Shown one piece after another: positions 17,633 through 26,643 of a stretch of 64,000 bases of DNA; position 1 is the first letter of the stretch; each line of letters starts with the position of its first letter. The stretch is from Hyphomonas pacifica (GTDB lineage Bacteria; Pseudomonadota; Alphaproteobacteria; Caulobacterales; Hyphomonadaceae): NCBI RefSeq assembly GCF_000682675.1, contig NZ_AWFA01000012.1, positions 124,001-188,000 on the forward strand. The letters are read 5' to 3'. The position numbers and the translations under genes are program-made. The notes beneath the pieces were generated by a model, which had not been told where the DNA came from, ran no database searches, and saw only the letters and a list, made by a program, of their open reading frames with translations.

Positions 17633-18913
17633 TTAGTGGCGCAGATGGTGGAAAATCAGATCAAGGGCGGCGGCGACACCGTCCTCTCTGGACATATCCT
17701 CCGCAAGTTTGGCGGCGTTTGCGCGCAGCTCCGGATTGGACACGGCATCTTTCATTGAGGCGGCAAGCCTGTCTGCCGTCAGTTTCTTGCGCGGGACAGG
17801 CTTTGCGCCGACGCCCAATCCCTCACTGAGCCTTGCCCAGCCAGGCTGATCCCCGAAAAAGGGGCAGATCACACAGGGCACGCCCGCGCGGAATCCTTCT
17901 GCGGTGGTACCGGCGCCGCCGTGATGCACGACGGCTGACATTTTCGGGAAAAGCCAGTCATAGGGCGCAGGACCTATGGCGAGCACATCGTCTGATGTCT
18001 CAATTTTCAGGTCTGCCCATCCGGAACCGATGATACCGCGCACCCCGGCCTGTTTCAGCGCGCTGGTTACGATGGTGGCCAGGCGGTCCGGGTCCGAACT
18101 GGTCATGCTGCCAAAGCCGACAAAGACCGGAGGCGCTCCGACCTCAAGAAATCTTGCCAGCGCTTCTGGCGGTGTAAAGCCGGTGTCCTTCTTCAGGGAC
18201 CAGTATCCGGTGATGTGGGCATGATCCGGCCAGTCATCCGGGCGTTTTAGAACGGACGGGCTGATCGCGTGCAGGATGGGAATGGAGCCGCGCCCCTGAG
18301 GAAAGAGAACCTGACCTGAAGAATGTATAGGCGGCAAGCCCAGACTGTTCTCCCGAAACCGGTTCACGCTTTTGCGTTGTGCGGCAAAGCCCTTGCTGAC
18401 AAGTGTGTAGGTCAGCCGGTTGTATCCCGGCAAGGGAAGCGCGGGCAGGCCCATGGCAGGGAACTCAGCCGTCGGAACAATCATTGGCTGCAGCAAAGCC
18501 AGAAAGGCGGGGATGCCCAGTTTTTCGGCAATGTGCGGTGCCCCGAATTGCTTGGAGTGGAAGACGATAAAGTCAGGCGAGCAGGTCTGCGCGGCATTCC
18601 AGCTGTCTGTGATCATTTGTTCCGTAAGGGGAGCAGACTTTTTAGCAAGGCGCATCCCCGCCGCCATGCGCTTGAAAACATTGACCGCGCCTTCCAGCAT
18701 CATCTTGCCATCGGGAGAGTCGATCAGCGCCAAAGGGGCATCCGACATGGGGAAGCAGGCGATGCCAGCCCCTTCGACCCAGTCCTTATACCGTTCCGAC
18801 GTGGCCAGCGTTACGTCCACACCGGCAGCTTTCAGGCCCTGGGCCAGTGCCAGAAAAGGCTCCACATCGCCGCGAGTTCCATAGGTGCAGAGCAATCCGC
18901 GCAATTGGCTCAT
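17633..18913 (-). CDS. GT1-family glycosyltransferase (sterol/lipid glucosyltransferase-like)
   Basis: Cytoplasmic GT-B fold enzyme of 426 residues. N-terminal acceptor domain begins TYGTRGDVEPFLALAQGLKAAGVDVTLAT; the C-terminal UDP-sugar domain has VGFGSM and the signature HHGGAGTTAEGFRAGVPCV followed by FFGDQPGWA, which is typical of the UDP-glucose:sterol and flavonoid glucosyltransferase group. The acceptor is probably a lipid or other hydrophobic molecule, but cannot be named. It is separated by 82 bases from the upstream propionyl-CoA synthetase gene on the same strand. Confidence 0.9.
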   Translation of the reverse strand: MSQLRGLLCTYGTRGDVEPFLALAQGLKAAGVDVTLATSERYKDWVEGAGIACFPMSDAPLALIDSPDGKMMLEGAVNVFKRMAAGMRLAKKSAPLTEQMITDSWNAAQTCSPDFIVFHSKQFGAPHIAEKLGIPAFLALLQPMIVPTAEFPAMGLPALPLPGYNRLTYTLVSKGFAAQRKSVNRFRENSLGLPPIHSSGQVLFPQGRGSIPILHAISPSVLKRPDDWPDHAHITGYWSLKKDTGFTPPEALARFLEVGAPPVFVGFGSMTSSDPDRLATIVTSALKQAGVRGIIGSGWADLKIETSDDVLAIGPAPYDWLFPKMSAVVHHGGAGTTAEGFRAGVPCVICPFFGDQPGWARLSEGLGVGAKPVPRKKLTADRLAASMKDAVSNPELRANAAKLAEDMSREDGVAAALDLIFHHLRH

Positions 18914-18995
18914 TGGTCCATGCTCCCCTGATGGCGGATTACCCTGCGATAGGCCTATCTGGGAGAAACTTCAATACAGAGGAGCTGGAAACCGG

Positions 18996-20915
18996 TTATT
19001 CCGTTGGTGTCATCGCGCCGACCTTGTGGTCTTTCATGACGTCTTCAATCTCATTGAAGATTTTCGGGTCATCCACGGTGGCGGGCATGGCCCAGTCTTC
19101 GCCGTCAGCGATCTTGCGGATCGTTGCGCGCAGGATCTTGCCAGACCGGGTCTTCGGCAGGCGGCCTACCGTCATCACCTTCCTCAACGCGGCGACTGCG
19201 CCGATGTGCTCGCGTACCAGTTTTACACACTCGGCTTCAATCTGTTCGGAGGGCTCTTCAACGCCTGCCTTCAGAATGATGAAGCCAACCGGAACCTGAC
19301 CTTTCAGGCTGTCTGCCACGCTGACCACGGCGCATTCCGCAACGGCCGGGTGAGCGGAGAGCACTTCCTCCATGCCGCCGGTCGAGAGGCGATGCCCTGC
19401 CACATTGATAATATCATCTGTGCGCGCCATGATGTGGAGATAGCCGTCTTCATCCATGTATCCGGCATCCGCGGTTTCGTAATAGCCGGGGAAATTTGCC
19501 AGATAGCTTTCGCGGAACCGGTCATCATTCTTCCATAGGGTCGGCAGGCATCCGGGTGGCAGCGGCAGCTTTACACAGATCGCGCCAAGATCTCCGCGCG
19601 GCACTTCATGGCCGCCCTCATCCAGAATGTGGATTTCATACCCCGGCATCGGCACGGTGGACGATCCGTATTTAATGGGCAGATGCTCGATACCCATCGG
19701 ATTGCCAGCAATCGTCCAGCCGGTCTCCGTTTGCCACCAATGGTCAATAACGGGGATGTCCAGAAGTTTCTCAGACCACTGTATTGTATCCGGATCAGCC
19801 CGTTCGCCGGCCAGGAACAGGGTTCGCAGGCTGCTCATGTCGTAACCTTTCAGCAGGATGCCTTGCGGGTCTTCCTTCTTGATCGCGCGCAGGGCGGTGG
19901 GCGCGGTGAACAGCGCGGCGATATTGTGCTCATCAATCATGCGCCAGAACACGCCAGCATCCGGAGTGCCGACGGGTTTGCCTTCGAACATTACCGTGGT
20001 GCAGCCATGCAGTAATGGTGCGTACACGATGTAGGAGTGTCCCACGACCCAGCCAACATCAGATGCAGCCCAGAAAACTTCACCCGGCTTCACGCCATAG
20101 ATGTTTTCCATCGACCATTTCAGCGCCACCATGTGGCCGCCATTGTCGCGCACAACACCTTTCGGTTTGCCGGTGGTGCCAGACGTGTAGAGCACATAAA
20201 GTGGGTCAGTGGCTGCTACGGGTACGCAGTTTGCCCGCTCACCCCTGGTGGACATCTCGTCCATCAGCTCCATCCAGTCGGCATCTCGGGCCTGGTCCAG
20301 ATTTGCCGTCACTTGTTCGCGCTGGAAGACGATGCAGGTATCCGGCTTGTGGCGGGAAAGATTGATCGCCTCATCGACTAACGGCTTGTACGGGATGACG
20401 CGGTTCGGCTCGATGCCACAGGAGGCGCAGATCATCGCCTTTGGCGTCGCATCATCAATTCGCGTTGCCAGCTCGTGCGGAGCAAAGCCACCAAAGACAA
20501 CAGAGTGTATCGCGCCAATACGCGCGCAAGCCAGCATTGCAATCGCGGCCTGCGGGATCATCGGCATATAGAGGACCACACGGTCGCCCCTGGTAATGCC
20601 ACGCGATTGCAGTGCTGCCGCAAAAGTCGCCACCTCTTCCAGCAGCTCTGAATAGGTATAGGTCTTCTGCGCGCCGGTGATGGGGCTGTCATAGATCAGG
20701 GCGTTCTGATCGCCCCGGCCTTCCTCTACATGGCGGTCCAGGCAATTATACGCCGTATTGCATTCGGCACCTGCAAACCATCGCCCGTAAACGCCGTGCT
20801 TAGCATCAAACACCTTGTCCGCAGGTTTTACCCAGTCGATGGCGTTCGCCGCTTCGGCCCAAAAGTCTTCCGGCGCAGATTTCCATGAAGTGTAGACGTC
20901 TTTGTAGCTGGTCAT
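18996..20915 (-). CDS. prpE: Propionyl-CoA synthetase-type acyl-CoA synthetase
   Basis: AMP-forming ligase of 639 residues that activates propionate (or another short acid) to its CoA thioester. Core motifs: YTSGTTGKPKGVV with the PrpE-like continuation RDNGGHMVALKWSM, WWQTETGW, YYETADAGYMDEDGY and the C-terminal LPKTRSGKILR whose Lys is the usual acetylation-controlled residue. The RDNGGH version of the A3 region and the ACSS3-like ending distinguish it from acetyl-CoA synthetase. ATG at 20915 is preceded by GGGAGAG. It is divergent from a CoA-transferase gene with a 255-base gap. Acetate as an alternative substrate is possible. Confidence 0.88.
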   Translation of the reverse strand: MTSYKDVYTSWKSAPEDFWAEAANAIDWVKPADKVFDAKHGVYGRWFAGAECNTAYNCLDRHVEEGRGDQNALIYDSPITGAQKTYTYSELLEEVATFAAALQSRGITRGDRVVLYMPMIPQAAIAMLACARIGAIHSVVFGGFAPHELATRIDDATPKAMICASCGIEPNRVIPYKPLVDEAINLSRHKPDTCIVFQREQVTANLDQARDADWMELMDEMSTRGERANCVPVAATDPLYVLYTSGTTGKPKGVVRDNGGHMVALKWSMENIYGVKPGEVFWAASDVGWVVGHSYIVYAPLLHGCTTVMFEGKPVGTPDAGVFWRMIDEHNIAALFTAPTALRAIKKEDPQGILLKGYDMSSLRTLFLAGERADPDTIQWSEKLLDIPVIDHWWQTETGWTIAGNPMGIEHLPIKYGSSTVPMPGYEIHILDEGGHEVPRGDLGAICVKLPLPPGCLPTLWKNDDRFRESYLANFPGYYETADAGYMDEDGYLHIMARTDDIINVAGHRLSTGGMEEVLSAHPAVAECAVVSVADSLKGQVPVGFIILKAGVEEPSEQIEAECVKLVREHIGAVAALRKVMTVGRLPKTRSGKILRATIRKIADGEDWAMPATVDDPKIFNEIEDVMKDHKVGAMTPTE

Positions 20916-21170
20916 GCATCTCTCCCTCGGCCTCTTGTCGCAGAGATAGGCAAGGAGCGTGCTGTCTCAAGCGAGGCCTCGTGTGAGCTGTTACGTCTGC
21001 CGCAGGACATGACAATACGCCTTTAGTCTAATTCGGAGGGGAGATGGGAGATTCAGGCAGGTTTGGGTGAATCGGTCGCATCCCGCTAGAAGGGAAAGCG
21101 ACTCGATATGGATTGTCCCAGCTTGACGTCGGGATGAATGATGTCAGCTTGATATTTATCGGAGAGGCAT

Positions 21171-22376
21171 ATGCCGGAAACAAGCAAAGAGCGGTCAGGT
21201 CCGCTGACAGATCTGCGGGTCATTGAACTTGGCCAGTTGGTGGCAGGCCCATTCTGCGGCCAGATGTTCGCGGACATGGGCGCGGATGTCATCAAGGTCG
21301 AGCCGCCAGCGCAGGGGGATCCACTGCGCGAATGGGGCCGGGATGGCTTTCCGCTCTGGTGGAGTGTCTGTGCGCGCGGCAAACGCTGCATCACACTGAA
21401 CTTGCGCACAGAAGAGGGACAGGGCCTACTAAAGCAGCTCGTCGCTGAGGCGGACTTTCTGATCGAGAATTTCCGGCCCGGCACACTCGAAAAATGGGGC
21501 CTTGGCTATGAGGAGCTAAAGAAAGTCAATCCCGCTCTGATCATGATCCGCGTCTCCGGCTATGGCCAGACGGGCCCTTACTCTTCGCGTCCAGGCTATG
21601 CCTCAGTCGGTGAGGCGATGGGCGGTGTGCGTTATCTGATGGGAGAGCCGGACCGGAAGCCCTCCAGGGCGGGAATCTCTCTGGGTGACAGCCTGGCTGG
21701 CCTCTTCTCGGCCTTTGGGGCGCTGGCAGCTCTGCATCACCGCGAGAAGACCGGCGAAGGCCAGATGATTGATACGAGTATCTATGAGTCCGTTCTGGCC
21801 TTCATGGAGGGGCTCGTGCCGGAATACCAGTTCGAGGGCTACACACGGGAACGCTCAGGCTCCGTCCTGCCGTCCATTGCGCCCTCCAACATCTATGATG
21901 GCAGCGACGGCATGGTCATCATTGCGGCCAACCAGCCGACGGTCTTTGCGCGCCTCTGCAAGGCCATAGGACAGCCCGCCCTGAAAGACGATCCACGTTT
22001 CAAAACCCATGCCGGGCGCGGTGAGAACATGGCCGAACTGGACGCGATCATCAATGACTGGACCTCCAGCCGCACGATTGACGAGATCGAAACCGCGATG
22101 GTTGAGGCCGCTGTGCCCGTGGGCAAGGTGTTCCGGGCCTCCGACATGCTGGAAGATCCGCACTACAAGGCCCGGCAATCGCTTGTTGAAGTGCCGTCAG
22201 AGCGCTGGCCCGGCATTCTCCAGCAGAATATCGTTCCGCGTCTTACCGGTACGCCTGGCAAGATCCGATGGGCAGGGCCCGACCGTCTCGGCCAGCATAC
22301 AGCCGACGTGCTGACCGAGCTGCTTGAGCTGACGCCAGAGCAAGTCGAAAAGCTCAAACAGTCGGGGATTGTCTGA
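21171..22376 (+). CDS. Family III CoA-transferase (CaiB/BaiF type)
   Basis: Acyl-CoA transferase of 401 residues with the intertwined-dimer fold. Visible features: RVIELGQLVAGPFCGQMFADMGADVIKVEPP, NLRTEEGQ, ENFRPGTLEKWGLGYEEL, and the catalytic Asp in ISLGDSLAGLFSAFGALAAL, which forms the acyl-anhydride intermediate. Donor and acceptor acids are not evident. GGAGAGG lies five bases upstream of the ATG. It is divergent from prpE and ends five bases from a convergent SDR gene; these three acyl-CoA/alcohol genes may serve related catabolism, but this is only context. Confidence 0.92.
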   Translation: MPETSKERSGPLTDLRVIELGQLVAGPFCGQMFADMGADVIKVEPPAQGDPLREWGRDGFPLWWSVCARGKRCITLNLRTEEGQGLLKQLVAEADFLIENFRPGTLEKWGLGYEELKKVNPALIMIRVSGYGQTGPYSSRPGYASVGEAMGGVRYLMGEPDRKPSRAGISLGDSLAGLFSAFGALAALHHREKTGEGQMIDTSIYESVLAFMEGLVPEYQFEGYTRERSGSVLPSIAPSNIYDGSDGMVIIAANQPTVFARLCKAIGQPALKDDPRFKTHAGRGENMAELDAIINDWTSSRTIDEIETAMVEAAVPVGKVFRASDMLEDPHYKARQSLVEVPSERWPGILQQNIVPRLTGTPGKIRWAGPDRLGQHTADVLTELLELTPEQVEKLKQSGIV

Positions 22377-22381
22377 GCGCG

Positions 22382-23197
22382 TCAGGCCGTCATCGCACCA
22401 TCAACGATATGTTCCTGTCCGTTGATATAGCTCGATTTGTCGGACGCCAGGAAGACGATCAGGTTTGCTACTTCATCCGGGCGTCCAGCGCGGCCCATGG
22501 GAGAGGATTGTGCGCCAAGCAGCGCGACATTCATCTCATTCGAGCCATCCGGCGCAGTCATGATGCTGGCCGTCTCCGGGTCCATCGTCTCAGTCAGTCT
22601 TGAGATGGATTTCTGCCAGATCGGCGTATCGATGATCCCGGGATGCACCGAGTTCACCCGGATCGGCCAGCCCATCTGCGCGCATTCCACCGCGGCAGAT
22701 TTGGTAAACAGCCTCACCGCGCCTTTGGATGTGCAATAGGCGCTGAGCCCTGCTGCGCCCTTCAGGCCTGCGACAGAGGAAATATTCACAATGGAGCCGC
22801 CATTTTCCATCATTCTGCGAATGGCCGCGCGAGTGCCAAGGAATACGCTGTCTATATTGACGCTCATCTGGCGTTTCCAGTCATCCAGCGAGAAATCCGC
22901 GATAGCCCCGCCAATGGCGATGCCGGCATTGTTGACCAGGATGGAGGGCGTGCCGAGCTTGTTCTCTGCCGTCTCAAAGGCGGTGTCCCACATCGCTTCG
23001 TCCGTCACATCCTGTTGCAGCGTCTCCACCTTGCCGCCATTGGCTTTGATGCGGCTGGCGGCAACTTTCAGGCCGTTATCGTCAATGTCTGTCGCCAGCA
23101 CCGCTGCGCCCTCCAGGGACAGTGCTTCCGCAGTTGCCAGTCCGATCCCGCTGCCTGCACCCGTAACAATTGCGACACGTCCGTCCAGTAAACCCAT
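22382..23197 (-). CDS. Short-chain dehydrogenase/reductase
   Basis: Classical SDR of 271 residues, NAD(P)-dependent. Cofactor motif TGAGSGIG (about 12-19) with an Asp at the end of beta-2 (ATDID), which favours NAD(H). NNAGI follows, then catalytic Ser (NISSVAG) and Tyr-x-x-x-Lys (YCTSK). A 20-residue insertion around ISRLTETMDPETASIMTAPDGS comes before the conserved C-terminal region. Substrate unknown. It stands convergent to the CoA-transferase and divergent from rpsD with a 178-base gap. Confidence 0.92.
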   Translation of the reverse strand: MGLLDGRVAIVTGAGSGIGLATAEALSLEGAAVLATDIDDNGLKVAASRIKANGGKVETLQQDVTDEAMWDTAFETAENKLGTPSILVNNAGIAIGGAIADFSLDDWKRQMSVNIDSVFLGTRAAIRRMMENGGSIVNISSVAGLKGAAGLSAYCTSKGAVRLFTKSAAVECAQMGWPIRVNSVHPGIIDTPIWQKSISRLTETMDPETASIMTAPDGSNEMNVALLGAQSSPMGRAGRPDEVANLIVFLASDKSSYINGQEHIVDGAMTA

Positions 23198-23251
23198 GCT
23201 TTCCTCCCTTATGGTCTTTATGATTAGCCCTAGCTGTAGCAGGTGTGCAGC

Positions 23252-23280
23252 TTGACGGAAGAAGATGTTTGGTGTTTACC
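23252..23280 (+). promoter_or_regulatory. Possible rpsD promoter
   Basis: TTGACG (23252-23257), 17 bases, then TTTACC (23275-23280), about 95 bases before the rpsD start. The -35 is good and the -10 poor, so this is only a candidate. Confidence 0.28.
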
Positions 23281-23375
23281 CCGCGCTTCACAACGGGATG
23301 GTGCGGTGCCGCCGTTGAAATCGTGGGTGCGAATGAGCGTCGCCCACCGGCCCGCGTCGATAATGAGGTACTACC

Positions 23376-23993
23376 ATGTCTCGTCGCCACAGCGCGAAGT
23401 ACAAAATCGACCGTCGCGTCGGTGAAAACATCTGGGGCCGCCCCAAATCTCCTGTAAACAAGCGTAACTACAAGCCGGGCCAGCACGGTCAAAGCCGTCG
23501 CAGCAAGACGTCCGACTATGGTATGCAGCTGATGGCGAAGCAGAAGCTGAAAGGCTACTACGGCGACATCACGGAGAAGCAGTTCCTTCGTATTTACGAA
23601 GATGCGAACCGCATGAAAGGCAACACCTCCGAGAACCTGATCGGTCTGCTCGAATCCCGTCTCGATGCCGTTGTGTATCGCGCGAAATTCGTTCCAACGA
23701 TCTTTGCTGCCCGTCAGTTCATCAACCACGGCCACGTGATGGTGAATGGTCGCCGCTGTAATATCGGTTCTGTCCGCCTCAAAGCGGGCGATGTTGTTCA
23801 GATCCGCGAAAAGTCCCGCAACCTGGCTCTGGTGCTTGAAGCACTCGGCAGCCCGGAGCGTGACGTTCCGGAATATGTCGAAGTCGACCCGAAAGCGATG
23901 ACAGCCACTTATGTGCGCGTTCCGGAACTCTCCGACGTGCCATACCCGGTCCAAATGGAACCGGCACAGGTGGTCGAATTCTACTCCTCCTAA
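23376..23993 (+). CDS. rpsD: 30S ribosomal protein S4
   Basis: Primary 16S rRNA-binding protein of the small subunit, 205 residues, normal length. N-terminal [22 protein letters not shown], the [28 protein letters not shown] region and the S4 RNA-binding domain ([34 protein letters not shown]) are all present. It stands alone rather than in the alpha operon, as is usual in alphaproteobacteria. A rho-independent terminator follows 29 bases after its stop and sits directly against the ribosome-binding site of the next gene. Confidence 0.98.
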   Translation: MSRRHSAKYKIDRRVGENIWGRPKSPVNKRNYKPGQHGQSRRSKTSDYGMQLMAKQKLKGYYGDITEKQFLRIYEDANRMKGNTSENLIGLLESRLDAVVYRAKFVPTIFAARQFINHGHVMVNGRRCNIGSVRLKAGDVVQIREKSRNLALVLEALGSPERDVPEYVEVDPKAMTATYVRVPELSDVPYPVQMEPAQVVEFYSS

Positions 23994-24022
23994 GAGGACT
24001 GAATTTCTTGAACTATTTGATG

Positions 24023-24054
24023 GGCCGCGCCAGACTGGTGCGGCCTTTCTTTTT
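24023..24054 (+). terminator. Terminator after rpsD, directly against the ppk2 ribosome-binding site
   Basis: Stem GGCCGC (24023-24028) / GCGGCC (24040-24045) followed by TTTCTTTTT. The next bases are GGAG (24055-24058), the ribosome-binding site of the PPK2 gene. Any transcript of PPK2 starting at rpsD must read through this site. Confidence 0.8.
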
Positions 24055-24069
24055 GGAGACCTGCCCCAT

Positions 24070-24897
24070 ATGGACATACCCAGCATCAAGCATGTTCGCG
24101 ATCACCTTATCGCCAAACCCGGCGAGCCATTCAGCCTGGCGGAGCGGCCAACGCGGGATGACGCGATCTTTGCCAATAAGGATGATGCCGCAACCAGCCT
24201 CAAAAAGGATGCGGCCGTCATCAATGAGCTGAAAGACATGCTGTATGCCCACAAGAAGCAATCCGTTCTGGTCGTGCTCCAAGGCATGGACACAGCAGGA
24301 AAATCCGGCACCATTCGCGGTGTCTTTGCAGACACGACGCCCCTCGGCATGGAGGTGAAGGCGTTCAAAGCGCCCAGCGCGAACGAACTGGCACGCGACT
24401 ATCTCTGGCGCGTCCACAATGCCGTGCCGAAGAAGGGCAGTGTCGGCATCTTTGATCGTTCACATTATGAAGATGTTCTTGTCGTGAAAGTACGCGGCTG
24501 GGCCAGCCCGAAAGAGATTGAACACCGCTACGACCAGATCAATGCTTTTGAAAAACACCTTACACAGAATGGTGTCATCATCGTCAAATGCATGCTGAAT
24601 GTTGGGCATGAGGAGCAGGGCGTGCGCCTTGCCGAGCGTCTGGTCGAGCCACACAAGCTGTGGAAGTTCAATCCGGGAGACCTGGATGACCGCAAGGACT
24701 GGACAAAGTTCATGGCGGCCTATGAGACAGCGATCGAGCGCTGTTCGACAGAGCATGCGCCCTGGTATGTGATCCCGTCAGACAGCCGTACCCGCAGGAA
24801 TGCGATGATCGCCCGGCTTGTCCGCGGGGCCCTCGAAGATCTGAACCTCGAATGGCCGAACCCGGGATACAAGCCGGACGATTTCGATATCGGTTAG
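24070..24897 (+). CDS. Polyphosphate kinase 2 family protein
   Basis: PPK2-type nucleotide kinase of 275 residues that transfers phosphate between polyphosphate and nucleotides. Motifs: Walker A GMDTAGKSGT, the lid-region Arg segment, Walker B-like FDRSHYEDVLVV and the C-terminal WYVIPSDSRTRRNAMIARLV. The overall pattern (YAHKKQSVLVVLQGMDTAGKSG) suits the class I/III group using ADP or AMP; which one I cannot decide. The ATG at 24070 is chosen because GGAG precedes it; the open frame runs back into rpsD but that part is not PPK2-like. Its stop overlaps the stop of the convergent GIN-domain gene (shared TTAG). Confidence 0.93.
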   Translation: MDIPSIKHVRDHLIAKPGEPFSLAERPTRDDAIFANKDDAATSLKKDAAVINELKDMLYAHKKQSVLVVLQGMDTAGKSGTIRGVFADTTPLGMEVKAFKAPSANELARDYLWRVHNAVPKKGSVGIFDRSHYEDVLVVKVRGWASPKEIEHRYDQINAFEKHLTQNGVIIVKCMLNVGHEEQGVRLAERLVEPHKLWKFNPGDLDDRKDWTKFMAAYETAIERCSTEHAPWYVIPSDSRTRRNAMIARLVRGALEDLNLEWPNPGYKPDDFDIG

Positions 24898-25547
24898 CCT
24901 CCGTGGAAGTCCGTAGACCCGCCACTGATGGATTTATTGGCGGAGCGTGAGGCTGGGTTGCCATAAATGTCGACGCTGCCCCCGCTGGATGTCTTGCTCT
25001 TGGCTGCGTCGCTGGCATAGGCGCGAACGGAGCCGCCACTATTGGCGCCGGCTTTCACGGTCTTGCAGGTCAGCTCCTTTGCATTGGCTGAGCCGCCGGA
25101 CGAGGCCTTGATGTTCAGCTTGTTGCAGCTGCCATACGCCGACACGGATGCGCCGCTGGAGACGCTGATCACCATGTCATCCGTCTGCAGTCCTTCTGCG
25201 AGAAGGGAGGAACCGGAGCTTGCTTCAATCTCTTCAAGGCTTGGTGCGGTCACATGGAAAGTGACGCGCATTTTCTTGTTGCTCAGGCTGGATGTATTCT
25301 TGCGGGCAAGATAGAGCCGATCACCATCCTGACGAACTTTCACATCGTCAGGGCCGCCTCTGGAGAAAACCGCGTGTACGGAATAATCCGGGGCTGTCGT
25401 GAACTTTACTTCGACGCCTGCCGCGACATCCAGTTCATCAAAGTTTACCGCATCATATGTCTTGGTGACATCTGCGTAGCTGGCCGGCGTAAAGGCGGTG
25501 ACTGCAAGGGCTGCGGAGGCAGCAGCGAACAGAATGCGTTTTTTCAT
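24894..25547 (-). CDS. Exported GIN-domain (DUF2807) protein 1
   Basis: Protein of 217 residues: Sec signal peptide (MKKRILFAAASAALAVTAFTPASYA) and a GIN/DUF2807 domain, a beta-helix built of short strands with turns rich in Ser and Gly (SSGSS, SSGAS, SSGGS, NSGGS at regular spacing). A Cys pair (GSCNKL and LTCKTV) could bridge neighbouring coils. Function of the family is not established; envelope or adhesion roles have been suggested. It lies 23 bases after a second, longer GIN-domain gene on the same strand, with a similar start of the mature protein (ADVTKTYDAVNFDELDVAAGVEV), so the pair probably arose by duplication. Confidence 0.85.
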   Translation of the reverse strand: MKKRILFAAASAALAVTAFTPASYADVTKTYDAVNFDELDVAAGVEVKFTTAPDYSVHAVFSRGGPDDVKVRQDGDRLYLARKNTSSLSNKKMRVTFHVTAPSLEEIEASSGSSLLAEGLQTDDMVISVSSGASVSAYGSCNKLNIKASSGGSANAKELTCKTVKAGANSGGSVRAYASDAAKSKTSSGGSVDIYGNPASRSANKSISGGSTDFHGG

Positions 25548-25570
25548 GAGAATTTCCTTCCGTTCAGGAA

Positions 25571-26494
25571 TTAGTTGAAGTCGACGTCGCCGCCGCTCGA
25601 TTTGCTGACATCGCGTTCAGCCGGGTCGCCGTGGACCAAAACATCTGCGCCGCTATTGGCAGTTGCCTTGACGGACTTGGAAGCATGAACGCCGACATCA
25701 GCGCTGCTGGAGGCTTCGACTTTCGCGGAAACGCAGATCAGGTCATCGGCGTCAACATCGGCGGAGGAGGAGGCCTCCACGTCGATCAAATTGCAGCTTC
25801 CCTCAACAGTGACATCTGCGCTGGAGGACGCGTCGATCTCGACATCGGACGATCCGGCAATAGTGACTTCTACATCAGAGCTCGAAGACGCTTCGACATC
25901 AACCGGACCGGCGCCGGAGGCGTTTGCGCTGACATCTGCGCTGGAAGATGCATCAATGCTCAGCTTGTCGCTGACCAAGTCTTCTGCGTCGAGATCAGAG
26001 CTCGAAGACGCTTCGATGCTGGTATCCTTTGAAGTGCCGCTGACCGTCAGGGAGGCGCTTGAGGAGCTGTCCAGCTCCAGCTCGTCTGCCGAGATATTGT
26101 TCGCTGTCAGCATGGAGGACTGGGATATGTCCAGTTCGCTGATCGAGGGAGAAGTGACGATGACTTTATAGCTCGGCTTCACATCGCCATTCACCTTGAC
26201 GACAAGTTCGCCATTTTTGTGCTTGATCGACATGTTCTTGCGCCATTTAGCCTTTTCGAGGCTCTTGCGCTTGATCTGCAATTCGTCGCCCTTGGTTTCG
26301 ATCAGGATATCAGAGAAATCGCCATCCTTCTGATCCACTGTGACGGAATGAGCTGGCCCTTGCGTGTACTCGACCATGATGGCACCGCTGACATCCAGGG
26401 CGTCAAAGTCTGACACGTCATAGGATTTGGTCTCGGCGAGGGCAGGCATGGCCGCCAGGGTAAGTGCGGCGATAGAGATGGCAGTGCGTTTCAT
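25571..26494 (-). CDS. Exported GIN-domain (DUF2807) protein 2 with 20-residue repeats
   Basis: Protein of 307 residues with a Sec signal peptide (cut after AMPALA) and a DUF2807 region. From residue ~142 to 265 the motif (D/A)SSS(A/S)(D/S) recurs at 142, 162, 182, 202, 222, 241 and 261, an almost exact 20-residue period that fits stacked coils of a beta-helix. At DNA level a 23-base stretch is identical at 25874-25896 and 25994-26016, 120 bases (two repeats) apart, suggesting recent expansion or conversion. Two Cys (EGSCNL and DLICVS) lie in adjacent coils, as in the shorter neighbour. First gene of the pair; two dyads lie upstream of it. No function known. Confidence 0.85.
   Translation of the reverse strand: MKRTAISIAALTLAAMPALAETKSYDVSDFDALDVSGAIMVEYTQGPAHSVTVDQKDGDFSDILIETKGDELQIKRKSLEKAKWRKNMSIKHKNGELVVKVNGDVKPSYKVIVTSPSISELDISQSSMLTANNISADELELDSSSSASLTVSGTSKDTSIEASSSSDLDAEDLVSDKLSIDASSSADVSANASGAGPVDVEASSSSDVEVTIAGSSDVEIDASSSADVTVEGSCNLIDVEASSSADVDADDLICVSAKVEASSSADVGVHASKSVKATANSGADVLVHGDPAERDVSKSSGGDVDFN
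25874..26016. repeat. Coding repeat inside the GIN-domain gene
   Basis: A 23-base segment containing TCAGAGCTCGAAGACGCTTC occurs identically at 25874-25896 and 25994-26016. It is part of the 60-base (20-residue) repeat array of the gene. Confidence 0.85.
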
Positions 26495-26528
26495 GAGTAT
26501 GCTCCAGAACTTGATACCCTCATATTCA

Positions 26529-26566
26529 TATCGAAATACGATAAGTCAATGTATTGTTTTTCAATA
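26529..26566. promoter_or_regulatory. Tandem dyads upstream of the GIN-domain genes
   Basis: TATCG-N5-CGATA at 26529-26543 and TATTG-N5-CAATA at 26552-26566: both are 15-bp dyads of the same shape, with centres 23 bases apart (about two helix turns), 35 to 72 bases before the start of the longer GIN-domain gene. They look like two sites of one dimeric regulator. The regulator is not in the window. Confidence 0.45.
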
Positions 26567-26643
26567 ATCTCAGTACAGCGCGCACTCGACCTGTGTGCAC
26601 GTAACATCCGCTACATATCTGCTGGCTTTGTGAAAATCAGAGT

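Noticed and set aside
25571-26494. Repeats that at first look CRISPR-like
   Set aside because: The repeat unit is 60 bases, variable and in frame; it codes for a 20-residue protein repeat and has no unique spacers or cas genes.
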